NCBI GenBank assembly: GCA_963818725.1
Contig: CAWFTU010000008.1
Span: forward strand, 186,001 to 250,000
Source: DATFDN01 sp963818725
Lineage (GTDB): Bacteria > Pseudomonadota > Alphaproteobacteria > Acetobacterales > Acetobacteraceae
Direction of reading: 5' to 3'
DNA length: 64,000 nt
Below the pieces are notes generated by a model, which was given only the letters and a program-made list of their open reading frames with translations, made no database searches and was not told the origin of the DNA. The translations under genes and the position numbers were made by a program. This document shows positions 15,918 through 23,784 of this stretch, piece by piece; within the stretch, counting starts at the first letter, position 1, and each line of letters starts with the position of its first letter.

Positions 15918-17603
15918 TCAGTCGCCCGTCGGCTGCTGCAATTTCTCCATGATCTGATCGACGGTGAAGCTCTGCGGCCGTTGCCGTGGTGGGAATTCCT
16001 TAAAGGTCGCAATGAATTCCGCGACAATCGCCTGACCGGCCAAAAGCAAATAAGCTTTGCGTATCGACCAATCCCAGTAGGTGTTCGACGTGATCTGGGC
16101 GCGTTCGTAAGGATCCATCCGGAGATTAAAGAATAGCGGCACCCGCCGCTGGGTGAACGGCTCTCCCCAGATGTCCATTGTGCCCGGCGTCTTCTGCTCG
16201 GCGAACACAAATTTCCAATTCTCTAAGCGCAATGCTACGAGGTGCCCGTCATCGTCGAAGTAAATGAATCCCTTACGATCGGACTTGTCCTGCTGCCCGG
16301 TCAAGTAAGGGAGCTGGTTGTAGCCATCGAGATGCAGCTTGTAGGTCTGATCGCCGACCTGCCAGCCCTTCAAAAGGCGCTCCTTGACCCCGGTGTCGCC
16401 GGCCACGGCAAGCAGGGTCGGGAACCAGTCATGTCCCGAGAAGATCTCGTTCGATATACTGCCCGGCTTGATATGGCCGGGCCAGCGGACCATAGCCGGC
16501 ACGCGGAACGCGCCCTCCCAATTGGTATCCTTCTCGCTCCGAAACGGGGTCATCGCGCCGTCCGGCCAGGAATTCATGTGCGGGCCGTTATCAGTCGTGT
16601 AGAGGACGATCATGTCGTTCGCGATCCCAAGATCGTCGAGTGCCTTCAAAAGCTTCCCGACATCGCCGTCATGCTCGATCATGCCGTCGGCATATTCGTT
16701 ATCAGGCATGCCGCTCTGGCCGCGCATCGACGCGCGAACATGCGTGCGAAAATGCATCCGGGTCGTATTCATCCAGCAGAAGAACGGCTTTCCCGCCTTC
16801 GCCTGGCGTTGGATGAAATCGATCGCGGCGCTGGTTGTCTCGTCGTCGATCGTTTCCATGCGCTTCCTGGTCAGCGGTCCGGTGTCTTCGATCTTCTGCT
16901 TGCCGACCCGCCCGAAGCGGGGATCGACGGTCGGATCGTCGATGTTGGTGGCGCTGCATTTGAGCACGCCCCGCGGGCCGAACCGCGCGCGGAACCGGGG
17001 GTCCTTGGGATAGTCAGGGTCCTCCGGGTCCTCTTCGGCGTTCAGGTGGTAGAGATTGCCGAAGAATTCATCGAAGCCATGCACCGTAGGCAGATATTCG
17101 TTGCGATCTCCAAGATGATTCTTGCCGAACTGGCCGGTGACGTAGCCGAGCGGCTTCAGCGCCTCGGCAATGGTCATGTCCTTGGAGCTCAGTCCGATGG
17201 CGGCGCCCGGGATGCCGACCTTCGAGAGACCTGTGCGCAGTGTCGATTGGCCGGTGATGAAGGACGACCTGCCTGCCGTGCAGCTCTGCTCGGCGTAGTA
17301 GTCGGTGAACATCATCCCTTCGCGCGCGATCCGGTCGATGTTTGGCGTCCGGTATCCCATCAACCCGAATGTGTAGGCGCTGATGTTGGATTGGCCGATG
17401 TCGTCGCCCATGATGACGAGAATGTTAGGTTTGCCTCCGGTCGCGCCGGCGCTTGCGGATGGCGCCGCCGACGCTCTAGGTGGCGAGGTCGGGGGTTGCG
17501 CCTGCGCCATACGCAACGTTCCAGCCGCTGCCATGGCCGAAGTGCCGCCGAGAAGTATAGTGCGCCGATTGAGCCGGCCGGTGCCTTTGCTCTTGTCATC
17601 CAT
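15918..17603 (-). CDS. Tat-exported type I sulfatase (arylsulfatase family)
   Basis: 561 residues; hydrolyses sulfate esters. A twin-arginine signal (RLNRRTILLGGTSAMAAAGT) suggests folded export to the periplasm. The metal-binding start GDDIGQSNI follows, then the sulfatase signature CTAGRSSFITG, whose Cys (about residue 108) is in the CxAxR context that FGE oxidises to formylglycine. GKNHLGDRNEY, TTDNGPHMNSWPDG and WEGAFRVPAMVRWPG are further family blocks. ATG 17603 has GGGGAG upstream; a GTG three codons earlier is possible. The start overlaps the end of the FGE gene by eight bases, so enzyme and activator are co-translated. Natural substrate unknown. Confidence 0.93.
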   Translation of the reverse strand: MDDKSKGTGRLNRRTILLGGTSAMAAAGTLRMAQAQPPTSPPRASAAPSASAGATGGKPNILVIMGDDIGQSNISAYTFGLMGYRTPNIDRIAREGMMFTDYYAEQSCTAGRSSFITGQSTLRTGLSKVGIPGAAIGLSSKDMTIAEALKPLGYVTGQFGKNHLGDRNEYLPTVHGFDEFFGNLYHLNAEEDPEDPDYPKDPRFRARFGPRGVLKCSATNIDDPTVDPRFGRVGKQKIEDTGPLTRKRMETIDDETTSAAIDFIQRQAKAGKPFFCWMNTTRMHFRTHVRASMRGQSGMPDNEYADGMIEHDGDVGKLLKALDDLGIANDMIVLYTTDNGPHMNSWPDGAMTPFRSEKDTNWEGAFRVPAMVRWPGHIKPGSISNEIFSGHDWFPTLLAVAGDTGVKERLLKGWQVGDQTYKLHLDGYNQLPYLTGQQDKSDRKGFIYFDDDGHLVALRLENWKFVFAEQKTPGTMDIWGEPFTQRRVPLFFNLRMDPYERAQITSNTYWDWSIRKAYLLLAGQAIVAEFIATFKEFPPRQRPQSFTVDQIMEKLQQPTGD

Positions 17604-18597
17604 TGCCTTCACTCCCCTCTTCGGTCTTGATCCGCCGCACCACGCAGCGGAACCCGATGTGACTCATCCCTGTGTCTACCATCTGCGCATGGCGTGCCGC
17701 GGGCCGGTAGCGCCGGCAGTAGCTCGGCGCGCACAGAAAGGATCCGCCTTTCACGACACGGCGCGGAATTTGAACGGCAGGCTGCGCGGGATCGAAGCTC
17801 GCCTCGACGGTCCCGCCGCGGGGGGCCTGCGGCACGCAGCACGGCTTGCCTGCATCGGCCGCGTGCTTCGGCGCGTACCAGTCCGTGGTCCATTCCCAGA
17901 CATTGCCGGTCATGTCATGCAGGCCGTATCCGTTCGCCGGATAGGTGCCCACCGGTGATGTGCGATCATAGCCGCGGCTGCGGACGCGCTTCCAAGGGAA
18001 TTCGCCCCACCACGTATTCGCCATGGCGCGGCCGCCGGGCGCGAACTCGTCACCCCACGCATACTCGGCGCCGTCAAGGCCGCCGCGTGCCGCGAACTCC
18101 CATTCCGCCTCCGTCGGGAGCGCCTTCCCGGCCCAGTCCGCGTAGGCCTCCGCATCCTCGAACGCCATATGCACGACGGGATGATCCTCTCGGCCAAGGA
18201 TGCTGCTGCGCGGTCCTTCCGGATGGCGCCAACACGCCCCCGGCGTCCACACCCACCACTGGCGGAAGTCACGCAAATCAACCGGCCCACGCGTCTTGCG
18301 GAAGACGAGCGCACCGCACGCCAGCGCGGCGGGCGATGCGCCCGGATAGGCGGCAGGATCGAGTGGCCGTTCCGCCACTGTCCGGTACCCGGTCGCCGCC
18401 ACGAACGCCGCGTATTGGCGGTTGGTGACGGGGTAGGGGTCAATCGCGAAGGGGCCGACGCGCACGTCATGCGCCGGCCTCTCCTCGGCATAATGATGGT
18501 CCGATCCCATGCGGAAGCGGCCACCTTGCAGCTCCACCGCACCAGCGTTCCGGTTCGGTGCGGCATGGCTGCGTTCGCCTGATGGTCGGCCGGGCAT
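17596..18597 (-). CDS. formylglycine-generating enzyme (SUMF1/FGE family)
   Basis: 333 residues. It converts the active-site Cys of sulfatases to formylglycine using O2 and copper. Landmarks: GGRFRMGSDHHYAEERPAHDV at the N-terminus, PVTNRQYAAFVAATGYRT, LPTEAEWEFAARGG, GYGLHDMTGNVWEWTTDWY, and the catalytic pair in GGSFLCAPSYCRRYRPAARH (Cys about 289 and 294). Both cysteines are kept, which separates true FGEs from the many redox-dead SUMF1-domain proteins. No signal peptide, so cytoplasmic, as expected for a Tat-exported client. Stop overlaps the sulfatase start. Nine bases separate its start from the end of the next gene upstream. Confidence 0.92.
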   Translation of the reverse strand: MPGRPSGERSHAAPNRNAGAVELQGGRFRMGSDHHYAEERPAHDVRVGPFAIDPYPVTNRQYAAFVAATGYRTVAERPLDPAAYPGASPAALACGALVFRKTRGPVDLRDFRQWWVWTPGACWRHPEGPRSSILGREDHPVVHMAFEDAEAYADWAGKALPTEAEWEFAARGGLDGAEYAWGDEFAPGGRAMANTWWGEFPWKRVRSRGYDRTSPVGTYPANGYGLHDMTGNVWEWTTDWYAPKHAADAGKPCCVPQAPRGGTVEASFDPAQPAVQIPRRVVKGGSFLCAPSYCRRYRPAARHAQMVDTGMSHIGFRCVVRRIKTEEGSEGNG

Positions 18598-18606
18598 CTA
18601 TGATCC

Positions 18607-19530
18607 TCAGAGCGCAAACTGGAAATTCACGCCGGCGAAAATCTGCCAGCTCGGGACGCCGACGCCGCTGCGGAACACTGAATATTGCGGCTCGACGAAG
18701 GCGTTGACCGCGTTGCCGTGGTCGAAGGTCCAGACCTTCCCGGCACCGAATCCCACTGGTATGTAGCTCACGTGATTGCCAAGGTCGAACGTCCACACGC
18801 CGGTCGAGCGGAGATAAAAGCCTTTAGGCAAGTTGTAGGTCACAATGGGCTGCGCGGTGATCACCTGCGCGACAAGCCGCGAATCGTCGCCGGCGAAGGA
18901 GTGCTGATACGTCGCGAGCAGGCCCAGAAGGCCCCAGTCTTGCGGCGCGATCGCAACGGCCGCCGCGCCGGCCTGCCACTTGCCGGCGCCTAGAGTGCGG
19001 TTGCTGGCGGTTGGCGCGACCAGCAACGGCCCGACGCCGAACGCCATGCCCTTCATTGGGAACACGGCAAGATCAAACAACGTCAGGTCGCCGAGTCCGG
19101 TATCCGTCCCGGTCGGGAATGTCGGATTGCTCACGACCGGCAGGGTGAAGCGAATAAGCTGCGGGACACCGAACGCATTCGACGGCACGAGCCCGCGGAG
19201 CAGGAACTGGTTGGCGGACCGCCCCCCGAGCCGGTTCAGCAAGGGAAGAAAGTAGTCTTGGAGGTTGAGTGTGATCTTTGGCGTCAGCGGATTATTCGCC
19301 GCGTTGATGTCGCTGGCCGCACTCTGCGTCTGGCCGGATGCGGGTGGGACGCTCTCCTCGGAGTGTGCGCACCGCGGAAGGGCCGAAGTGACGATTACAA
19401 CCATAGCTAGAAGCGCGTATACCCCTCCAATCCGCCGCGTTTTCGTGGAATGGCGGCGCCAGCGGACATCGCTACTTCGATCCGACGCTTCGTTTCCAAA
19501 GTAAGCGAACGAACGCATATTGTCCTTCAT
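18607..19530 (-). CDS. outer-membrane beta-barrel protein, MetA-phenol-pathway-like
   Basis: About 307 residues from MKDNMRSFAYFG. A hydrophobic export segment (GVYALLAMVVIVTSALPRCA) is followed by LTPKITLNLQDYFLPLLNRL and many alternating strands ending in an aromatic-type terminus (PSWQIFAGVNFQFAL), the layout of transporter-like outer-membrane proteins (PF13557-like). It ends ten bases before the FGE start, so it probably shares an operon with FGE and sulfatase; passage of the sulfated substrate is a reasonable guess but not shown. An earlier in-frame start at 19620 is less likely. Confidence 0.7.
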   Translation of the reverse strand: MKDNMRSFAYFGNEASDRSSDVRWRRHSTKTRRIGGVYALLAMVVIVTSALPRCAHSEESVPPASGQTQSAASDINAANNPLTPKITLNLQDYFLPLLNRLGGRSANQFLLRGLVPSNAFGVPQLIRFTLPVVSNPTFPTGTDTGLGDLTLFDLAVFPMKGMAFGVGPLLVAPTASNRTLGAGKWQAGAAAVAIAPQDWGLLGLLATYQHSFAGDDSRLVAQVITAQPIVTYNLPKGFYLRSTGVWTFDLGNHVSYIPVGFGAGKVWTFDHGNAVNAFVEPQYSVFRSGVGVPSWQIFAGVNFQFAL

Positions 19531-19641
19531 TCGGTCTGATGGACTCCGGGAATCGCGCAATCCCTTAGCGCATTGATCCAGCGGTTCGATGCACCACGAT
19601 CGACTTTGGGTCTCTCGCATCGGCGCGCGGCGTGCAGAACG

Positions 19642-20439
19642 TCAGAACCGTATCGTCCCCCCGAATATCGGTCCACTCAGCCCCGTACTCGTTCGAAGGA
19701 CGTTCCCATTGTAGTCGATGTGCAGGTACCGGTAGCCCGCACGCAGAACGAGCCACCTGTTGTAGCGATAGTCCACCGTTCCCAGAGCCTGCCAGGTTAG
19801 ATTGGAGCCGGCTCCGAAGCCTCCGACGTCACCGTACGCCGTGAGCCCGAATCGAGTTGAGAGATCGAAATGGTACCGGCCGCCAAACAGCGGGGCGGCC
19901 CAACTGATGGAAGGGCTCGACGAAAACCCGGGCAAGGTCCCAGGATTGAAAGAGAATTTGGTCCAATACGCGATCGGCCGGACACCTATCCCGAGATCAA
20001 GTGTCTGTTTATCCGAGGCGACGACGCGGTAGGTTGCAAGCTCCGTGGAAATAAGCTCCGTGACCCGCACGGTTCCGCCGGAAAATGCTGGTCCCTGCGT
20101 TGCCACGCTGCTCTTGAGGGAAACCACCTCGAGATCGACCAGAAGGCCGAATCGGCCATACCGCGCTTCAAACGCGCCAATCAGGGGAATGGAGTTCAGG
20201 TGACTGAGCAGAGTACCGAAACTCATAGTCGCGGTTTGCGCGGGAACATTGGGATTTCGTGTGCTGGTTGTGCCGGTGACGCCGGAGATCCAGAGATAAG
20301 GGGTAAAGTAGAACTGCCAGTGCGGCGGGCTTGCCTCCTCCGCGCGGGCCGGCCTCGCTATCAGGAGACCACCCGCAAAAGCAATGCAGAGCAGGAGACC
20401 ATGCAGCATCCGATTTGGAGGCGATCGCGACAAGAGCAT
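19642..20439 (-). CDS. outer-membrane beta-barrel protein, unknown
   Basis: About 265 residues. The signal peptide (MLHGLLLCIAFAGGLLIARP then ARA|EE) precedes WQFYFTPYLWISGVTGTTST and repeated short amphipathic strands, ending TGLSGPIFGGTIRF with terminal Phe, as in proteins inserted by BamA. The pattern FTPYLW...G resembles hypothetical alphaproteobacterial outer-membrane proteins. The start is uncertain (20439, 20409 or 20571). It lies 111 bases upstream of the gene at 18607 and in the same direction. Confidence 0.65.
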   Translation of the reverse strand: MLLSRSPPNRMLHGLLLCIAFAGGLLIARPARAEEASPPHWQFYFTPYLWISGVTGTTSTRNPNVPAQTATMSFGTLLSHLNSIPLIGAFEARYGRFGLLVDLEVVSLKSSVATQGPAFSGGTVRVTELISTELATYRVVASDKQTLDLGIGVRPIAYWTKFSFNPGTLPGFSSSPSISWAAPLFGGRYHFDLSTRFGLTAYGDVGGFGAGSNLTWQALGTVDYRYNRWLVLRAGYRYLHIDYNGNVLRTSTGLSGPIFGGTIRF

Positions 20440-20703
20440 TCTCCGGAAAGGCGTTGCGGCAGTTACAGAGTGCCTTCCGTGCTCAGGCTTGGCAACCGAC
20501 TTCGCATAGGCCATCATAATATTTTGATGGCTTACACTTCGAACTCTTGCGGCTGAAATCGAATAATCCATCGAAACCGACGGCGCATGGGGGTTAGTAG
20601 AACAAGTGGCCTCGCGAAGGCAGTCATGCTCTGCCGCTCGGATCGCGGGCGGTGCCCACGAGCTAGAGGTTTGGTTTGACTACGAACAGAGGAGCAACAA
20701 TAA

Positions 20704-21093
20704 ATGCGCGCACGGCTGCTCGCAATGAGTTTATCGGGGCTGGCACTAATTCCTCTCGCCTCACTCCGTGCCGCCGTCACGGAGACCAACTTCCACATGC
20801 AAACGGCCGGAGACCTGGTCGCCCTCTGCTCCCCCGACCAGAGTGATCCGTTGGCGACGGCAGCGATCAATTTCTGTCAGGGATTTGCCGTCGGCGTCTA
20901 CCAGACTATGTCCGGGTTGCAGGCTGGCATGCGACAGAAGCTATTCTGTCCGCCGGAGCCGCTGCCAAGTCGGAATCAGGCGATCGCTAATTTCGTCAGT
21001 TGGGCCAAAAGCAGCCCTTCCGCCATGGCAGAGCAGCCGGCCGATGCAATCGCGGACTACCTCATCACCCGTTTTCCCTGTTCCGGCCGATGA
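20704..21093 (+). CDS. Rap1a/Tai-family-like secreted protein
   Basis: 129 residues with a signal peptide (MRARLLAMSLSGLALIPLAS). The body has the pattern of Rap1a/Tai immunity-protein-like domains: AGDLVALCSPD, then INFCQGFAVGVYQTM, KLFCPPEPLPSRNQAIANFV, and the ending ADAIADYLITRFPCSGR, with four cysteines. Family founders protect against amidase effectors of type VI secretion, but most genomic members stand alone, as here, with no effector neighbour visible. It is divergent from the beta-barrel gene at 19642; a promoter region for both must lie in 20440-20703. Confidence 0.65.
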   Translation: MRARLLAMSLSGLALIPLASLRAAVTETNFHMQTAGDLVALCSPDQSDPLATAAINFCQGFAVGVYQTMSGLQAGMRQKLFCPPEPLPSRNQAIANFVSWAKSSPSAMAEQPADAIADYLITRFPCSGR

Positions 21094-21125
21094 TGCGTTT
21101 TGAAGCCAAACCTGGAGAAAGTACC

Positions 21126-21395
21126 ATGAGGGCTGCCATTGCGTTGCTGCTTGGCTGCGGCCTGCTCTCCGGCTGCTCGAATCTGACCCCCGGAGAGAAC
21201 CGAGCTCTGGGCGGAACAGCCGCGGGCGCCACCGGAGGTGCCGTGCTCGGGGCCATCGCGGGCAACGCGGGACTCGGGACCGCCATTGGCGCGGGCGCGG
21301 GGCTTGTCGGCGGCCTGCTCTACAACAAGGCCAAACAGAGCGAGCAGTCGGCCTATCAGCAAGGGTACGCGGCAGGCCATAGCAGTCACCAGTAG
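21126..21395 (+). CDS. small glycine-zipper lipoprotein
   Basis: 89 residues. MRAAIALLLGCGLLSGC is a lipoprotein signal (lipobox LLSGC). The body, GTAAGATGGAVLGAIAGNAG LGT and AIGAGAGLVGGLLYN, is a glycine-zipper membrane segment as in YMGG-like/OmpA-linked proteins. CTGGAGAAAGTACC upstream is a good ribosome-binding site. Thirty-two bases after the preceding gene, so probably co-transcribed. Confidence 0.75.
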   Translation: MRAAIALLLGCGLLSGCSNLTPGENRALGGTAAGATGGAVLGAIAGNAGLGTAIGAGAGLVGGLLYNKAKQSEQSAYQQGYAAGHSSHQ

Positions 21396-21529
21396 GGATG
21401 CCGACGAAGCTCCTTGCCAGAGGTTCGCGGCCACGATCGGATCCCTCCGGTAGAGCTTCCGGGTGGCGGCGGCATCCGCGCGGCCACCACCGCTTGACGG
21501 TCGATCGTGGCTGATCACGGAGGTGGCGA

Positions 21530-22684
21530 ATGCTCCGTCGTGTGATTACTTTCCTCACCGCCGCTCTCGTCGCTCACACCAGTGTGGTGCCGGCCGCCTC
21601 CGCGCAAACTCCGCCGGCGTCGAGCGAACCAGCGCCAGCGCAGACCTTCGATGCGGCCCAGCTTGACGCCCTCCTGGCACCCATCGCCCTCTATCCAGAC
21701 CAGTTGCTGACGCAACTGCTGATCGCCGTGACCTTCCCGCTACAGGTCGTCGAGGCGTCGCGGTGGCTGGAGGATCCGGCGCATAAGTCCCTCACCGGCC
21801 AGGCGCTGACCGACGCGCTGAAGCCGCTGCCCTGGGATCCCAGTGTGAAGTCGCTGGTTCCGTTTCCCCAGGTGATCGCGCAACTGAACGCCAAGCTGGA
21901 TTGGATGCAGCAGCTCGGCTTCGCGGTGGTCCAGCAGCAAAAGAACGTGCTTGACGCGGTGCAGCGGCTGCGCCGGCAAGCCCAGGCGCAGAAGCACCTC
22001 GAATCGACCCCGCAGCAGGTGGTGCGGACAGCTCCCCAACCGTCCGGGCCACCCGCCATTGTCATCGAGCCGGCGCAACCGAATGTCGTCTACGTGCCGA
22101 CTTACAATCCCGCCGTCGTTTACGGCGCCTGGCCCTATCCCAGCTATCCGCCGGTCGCGCTGCCGCCACCGCCCGGTTACGCGGTAGGCACCGCGCTGGT
22201 GTCGGGGCTCGCGTTCGGAGCCGGGGTCGCGATCACGGCCGGCCTTTGGGGTTGGGCCAGCCCGAACTGGGGGCGCGGCAACGTCAACGTGAACGTCAAC
22301 CGCTACAACAACATCAACGTAAATCGCCAGCAGATCCACTCGAACGTCTGGAGCGCGGCGAACCGGCCCGGCGGCGGTCCGCTCGTGCGGGCGCCAGCCG
22401 GCCCGGTTGGACGTCCGGTGCGCGCGACCGGCGTGGCGCCAAACGCGATTGGTCGCCCAAGCGTCAATCTGGCCGCGGCCGCGGTGAACCGGCCGGCGCG
22501 TCCCAACGTCGCCGCCCCCTCTCAGGCGCAGCGTCCGAACCTCGCGGCGGGCAGTCGTCCAAACCCGCCCGTTGGGCGGGCGAACTTTGCGGCCGCCCAC
22601 CCGAACGCCGGGCAGGCGCGCGGAGAGTTTCGGCCAATCGCCCGCAATTCCAGGGCGCTTCCCCCGGCGCATTCAGCGGCATGA
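21530..22684 (+). CDS. DUF3300 domain exported protein (3' frameshift)
   Basis: 384 residues. A signal peptide (MLRRVITFLTAALVAHTSVV, then PAASA) precedes the DUF3300 core: LDALLAPIALYPDQLLTQLL, FPLQVVEASRWLEDPAHK, PWDPSVKSLVPFPQV and PNVVYVPTYNPAVVYG. An Asn/Val-rich low-complexity segment follows near 22280-22340. The usual ending of the family (GMNEGSRAMQFQQRGLQSRQ, then GGFHGRR) is found in another frame to 22782, so a one-base shift near 22610-22635 has replaced the normal C-terminus with a short one. DUF3300 genes often precede DUF2950 genes, as here. Confidence 0.82.
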   Translation: MLRRVITFLTAALVAHTSVVPAASAQTPPASSEPAPAQTFDAAQLDALLAPIALYPDQLLTQLLIAVTFPLQVVEASRWLEDPAHKSLTGQALTDALKPLPWDPSVKSLVPFPQVIAQLNAKLDWMQQLGFAVVQQQKNVLDAVQRLRRQAQAQKHLESTPQQVVRTAPQPSGPPAIVIEPAQPNVVYVPTYNPAVVYGAWPYPSYPPVALPPPPGYAVGTALVSGLAFGAGVAITAGLWGWASPNWGRGNVNVNVNRYNNINVNRQQIHSNVWSAANRPGGGPLVRAPAGPVGRPVRATGVAPNAIGRPSVNLAAAAVNRPARPNVAAPSQAQRPNLAAGSRPNPPVGRANFAAAHPNAGQARGEFRPIARNSRALPPAHSAA

Positions 22685-22795
22685 ACGAGGGCAGTCGCGC
22701 GATGCAGTTCCAGCAGCGCGGACTGCAAAGCCGCCAGACTGGCTTCCAGCGGCCGGCGGGCGGGTTCCATGGACGACGTTGAGGAGCGCGGGCCG

Positions 22796-23737
22796 ATGGT
22801 AAGATCTTGTGTCGCTGCGTTGCTGGCCGCTTCGATGGTCGCGGTCCCGCTCGGCTTCGCCGCAGCCCCTCCGCCCGTCGCCGCAGCGGAAAGCTTCGCA
22901 TCTCCGCAGGACGCCGCCGCGGCGCTGAATGACGCGGCGAAGGCCGATAACGTGGCGCAAATGGAGCGCGTCCTCGGTCCGGGCAGCAGTGCGCTGCTGC
23001 GATCGGGCGATCCGACCCAAAACGCGAATGAGACCCGGCAATTCGTGGACGCTTACGCGGCGAAGCACGAGCTGGTTGCTCAGCCAGACGGCCGCGTGGT
23101 GCTCCAGATCGGAACAAACGACTGGCCGGTGCCGATCCCGATCGTGAGGTCTGGAAACTCCTGGCATTTCGACGCGCGGCAGGGCGCCCAGGACATCGTG
23201 GACCGCCGCATCGGCCGGAACGAGGTCGCGGCGATCCGTGTCTGCCTCGCCTATTTCGACGCGCAGCAAGCCTATTTCGACCTGCTCAAGCAGGGCACCG
23301 GCACCGGCGCCTATGCCCAGCGGCTCGTGAGCACTCCCGGCAACTATGACGGGCTGTATTGGCCAGCCACCCCCGGTATTCCCGAAAGCCCCCTCCAGCC
23401 ACTGGTGTCCACCGCGGTCAGCGAAGGCTATCCGGGCGATTTGGTCGCCGGAAAGCCCGTTCCCTATCAGGGGTACTTTTTCAAGATCTTGAAAGGACAA
23501 GGGCCGGCGGCGCCCAGCGGCGCACGGAGCTATGTCAAGCAGGGCAGGATGACCGAAGGTTTTGCGCTGCTGGCCTGGCCGGCGCGCTATGGTGCCTCGG
23601 GTATCATGAGCTTCATCATCGGACCCGACGGCGTCGTTTTCCAAAAGGATCTCGGGCCCGAAACCGCCGCGCGGGCGGCTGCCACCTCTCTGTTCGACCC
23701 CGACTTGAGCTGGACACGGGTGGATATCACCGGGTGA
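22796..23737 (+). CDS. DUF2950 family exported protein
   Basis: 313 residues with a signal peptide (MVRSCVAALLAASMVAVPLG). Family blocks: FASPQDAAAALNDAAKADN, ALLRSGDPTQNANETRQF, IVRSGNSWHFDARQGAQDIV, RRIGRNEVAAIRVCLAYFDA, then PYQGYFFKILKGQGPAAPSG and SGIMSFIIGPDGVVFQKDLG. It starts 14 bases after the restored end of the DUF3300 gene; the two are regular neighbours in proteobacteria. Function unknown, periplasmic location expected. Confidence 0.88.
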   Translation: MVRSCVAALLAASMVAVPLGFAAAPPPVAAAESFASPQDAAAALNDAAKADNVAQMERVLGPGSSALLRSGDPTQNANETRQFVDAYAAKHELVAQPDGRVVLQIGTNDWPVPIPIVRSGNSWHFDARQGAQDIVDRRIGRNEVAAIRVCLAYFDAQQAYFDLLKQGTGTGAYAQRLVSTPGNYDGLYWPATPGIPESPLQPLVSTAVSEGYPGDLVAGKPVPYQGYFFKILKGQGPAAPSGARSYVKQGRMTEGFALLAWPARYGASGIMSFIIGPDGVVFQKDLGPETAARAAATSLFDPDLSWTRVDITG

Positions 23738-23784
23738 GGAGCGTACACCGTGCCGTTGGTTCCGTGCCGTTGGTTCCGTGCCGC

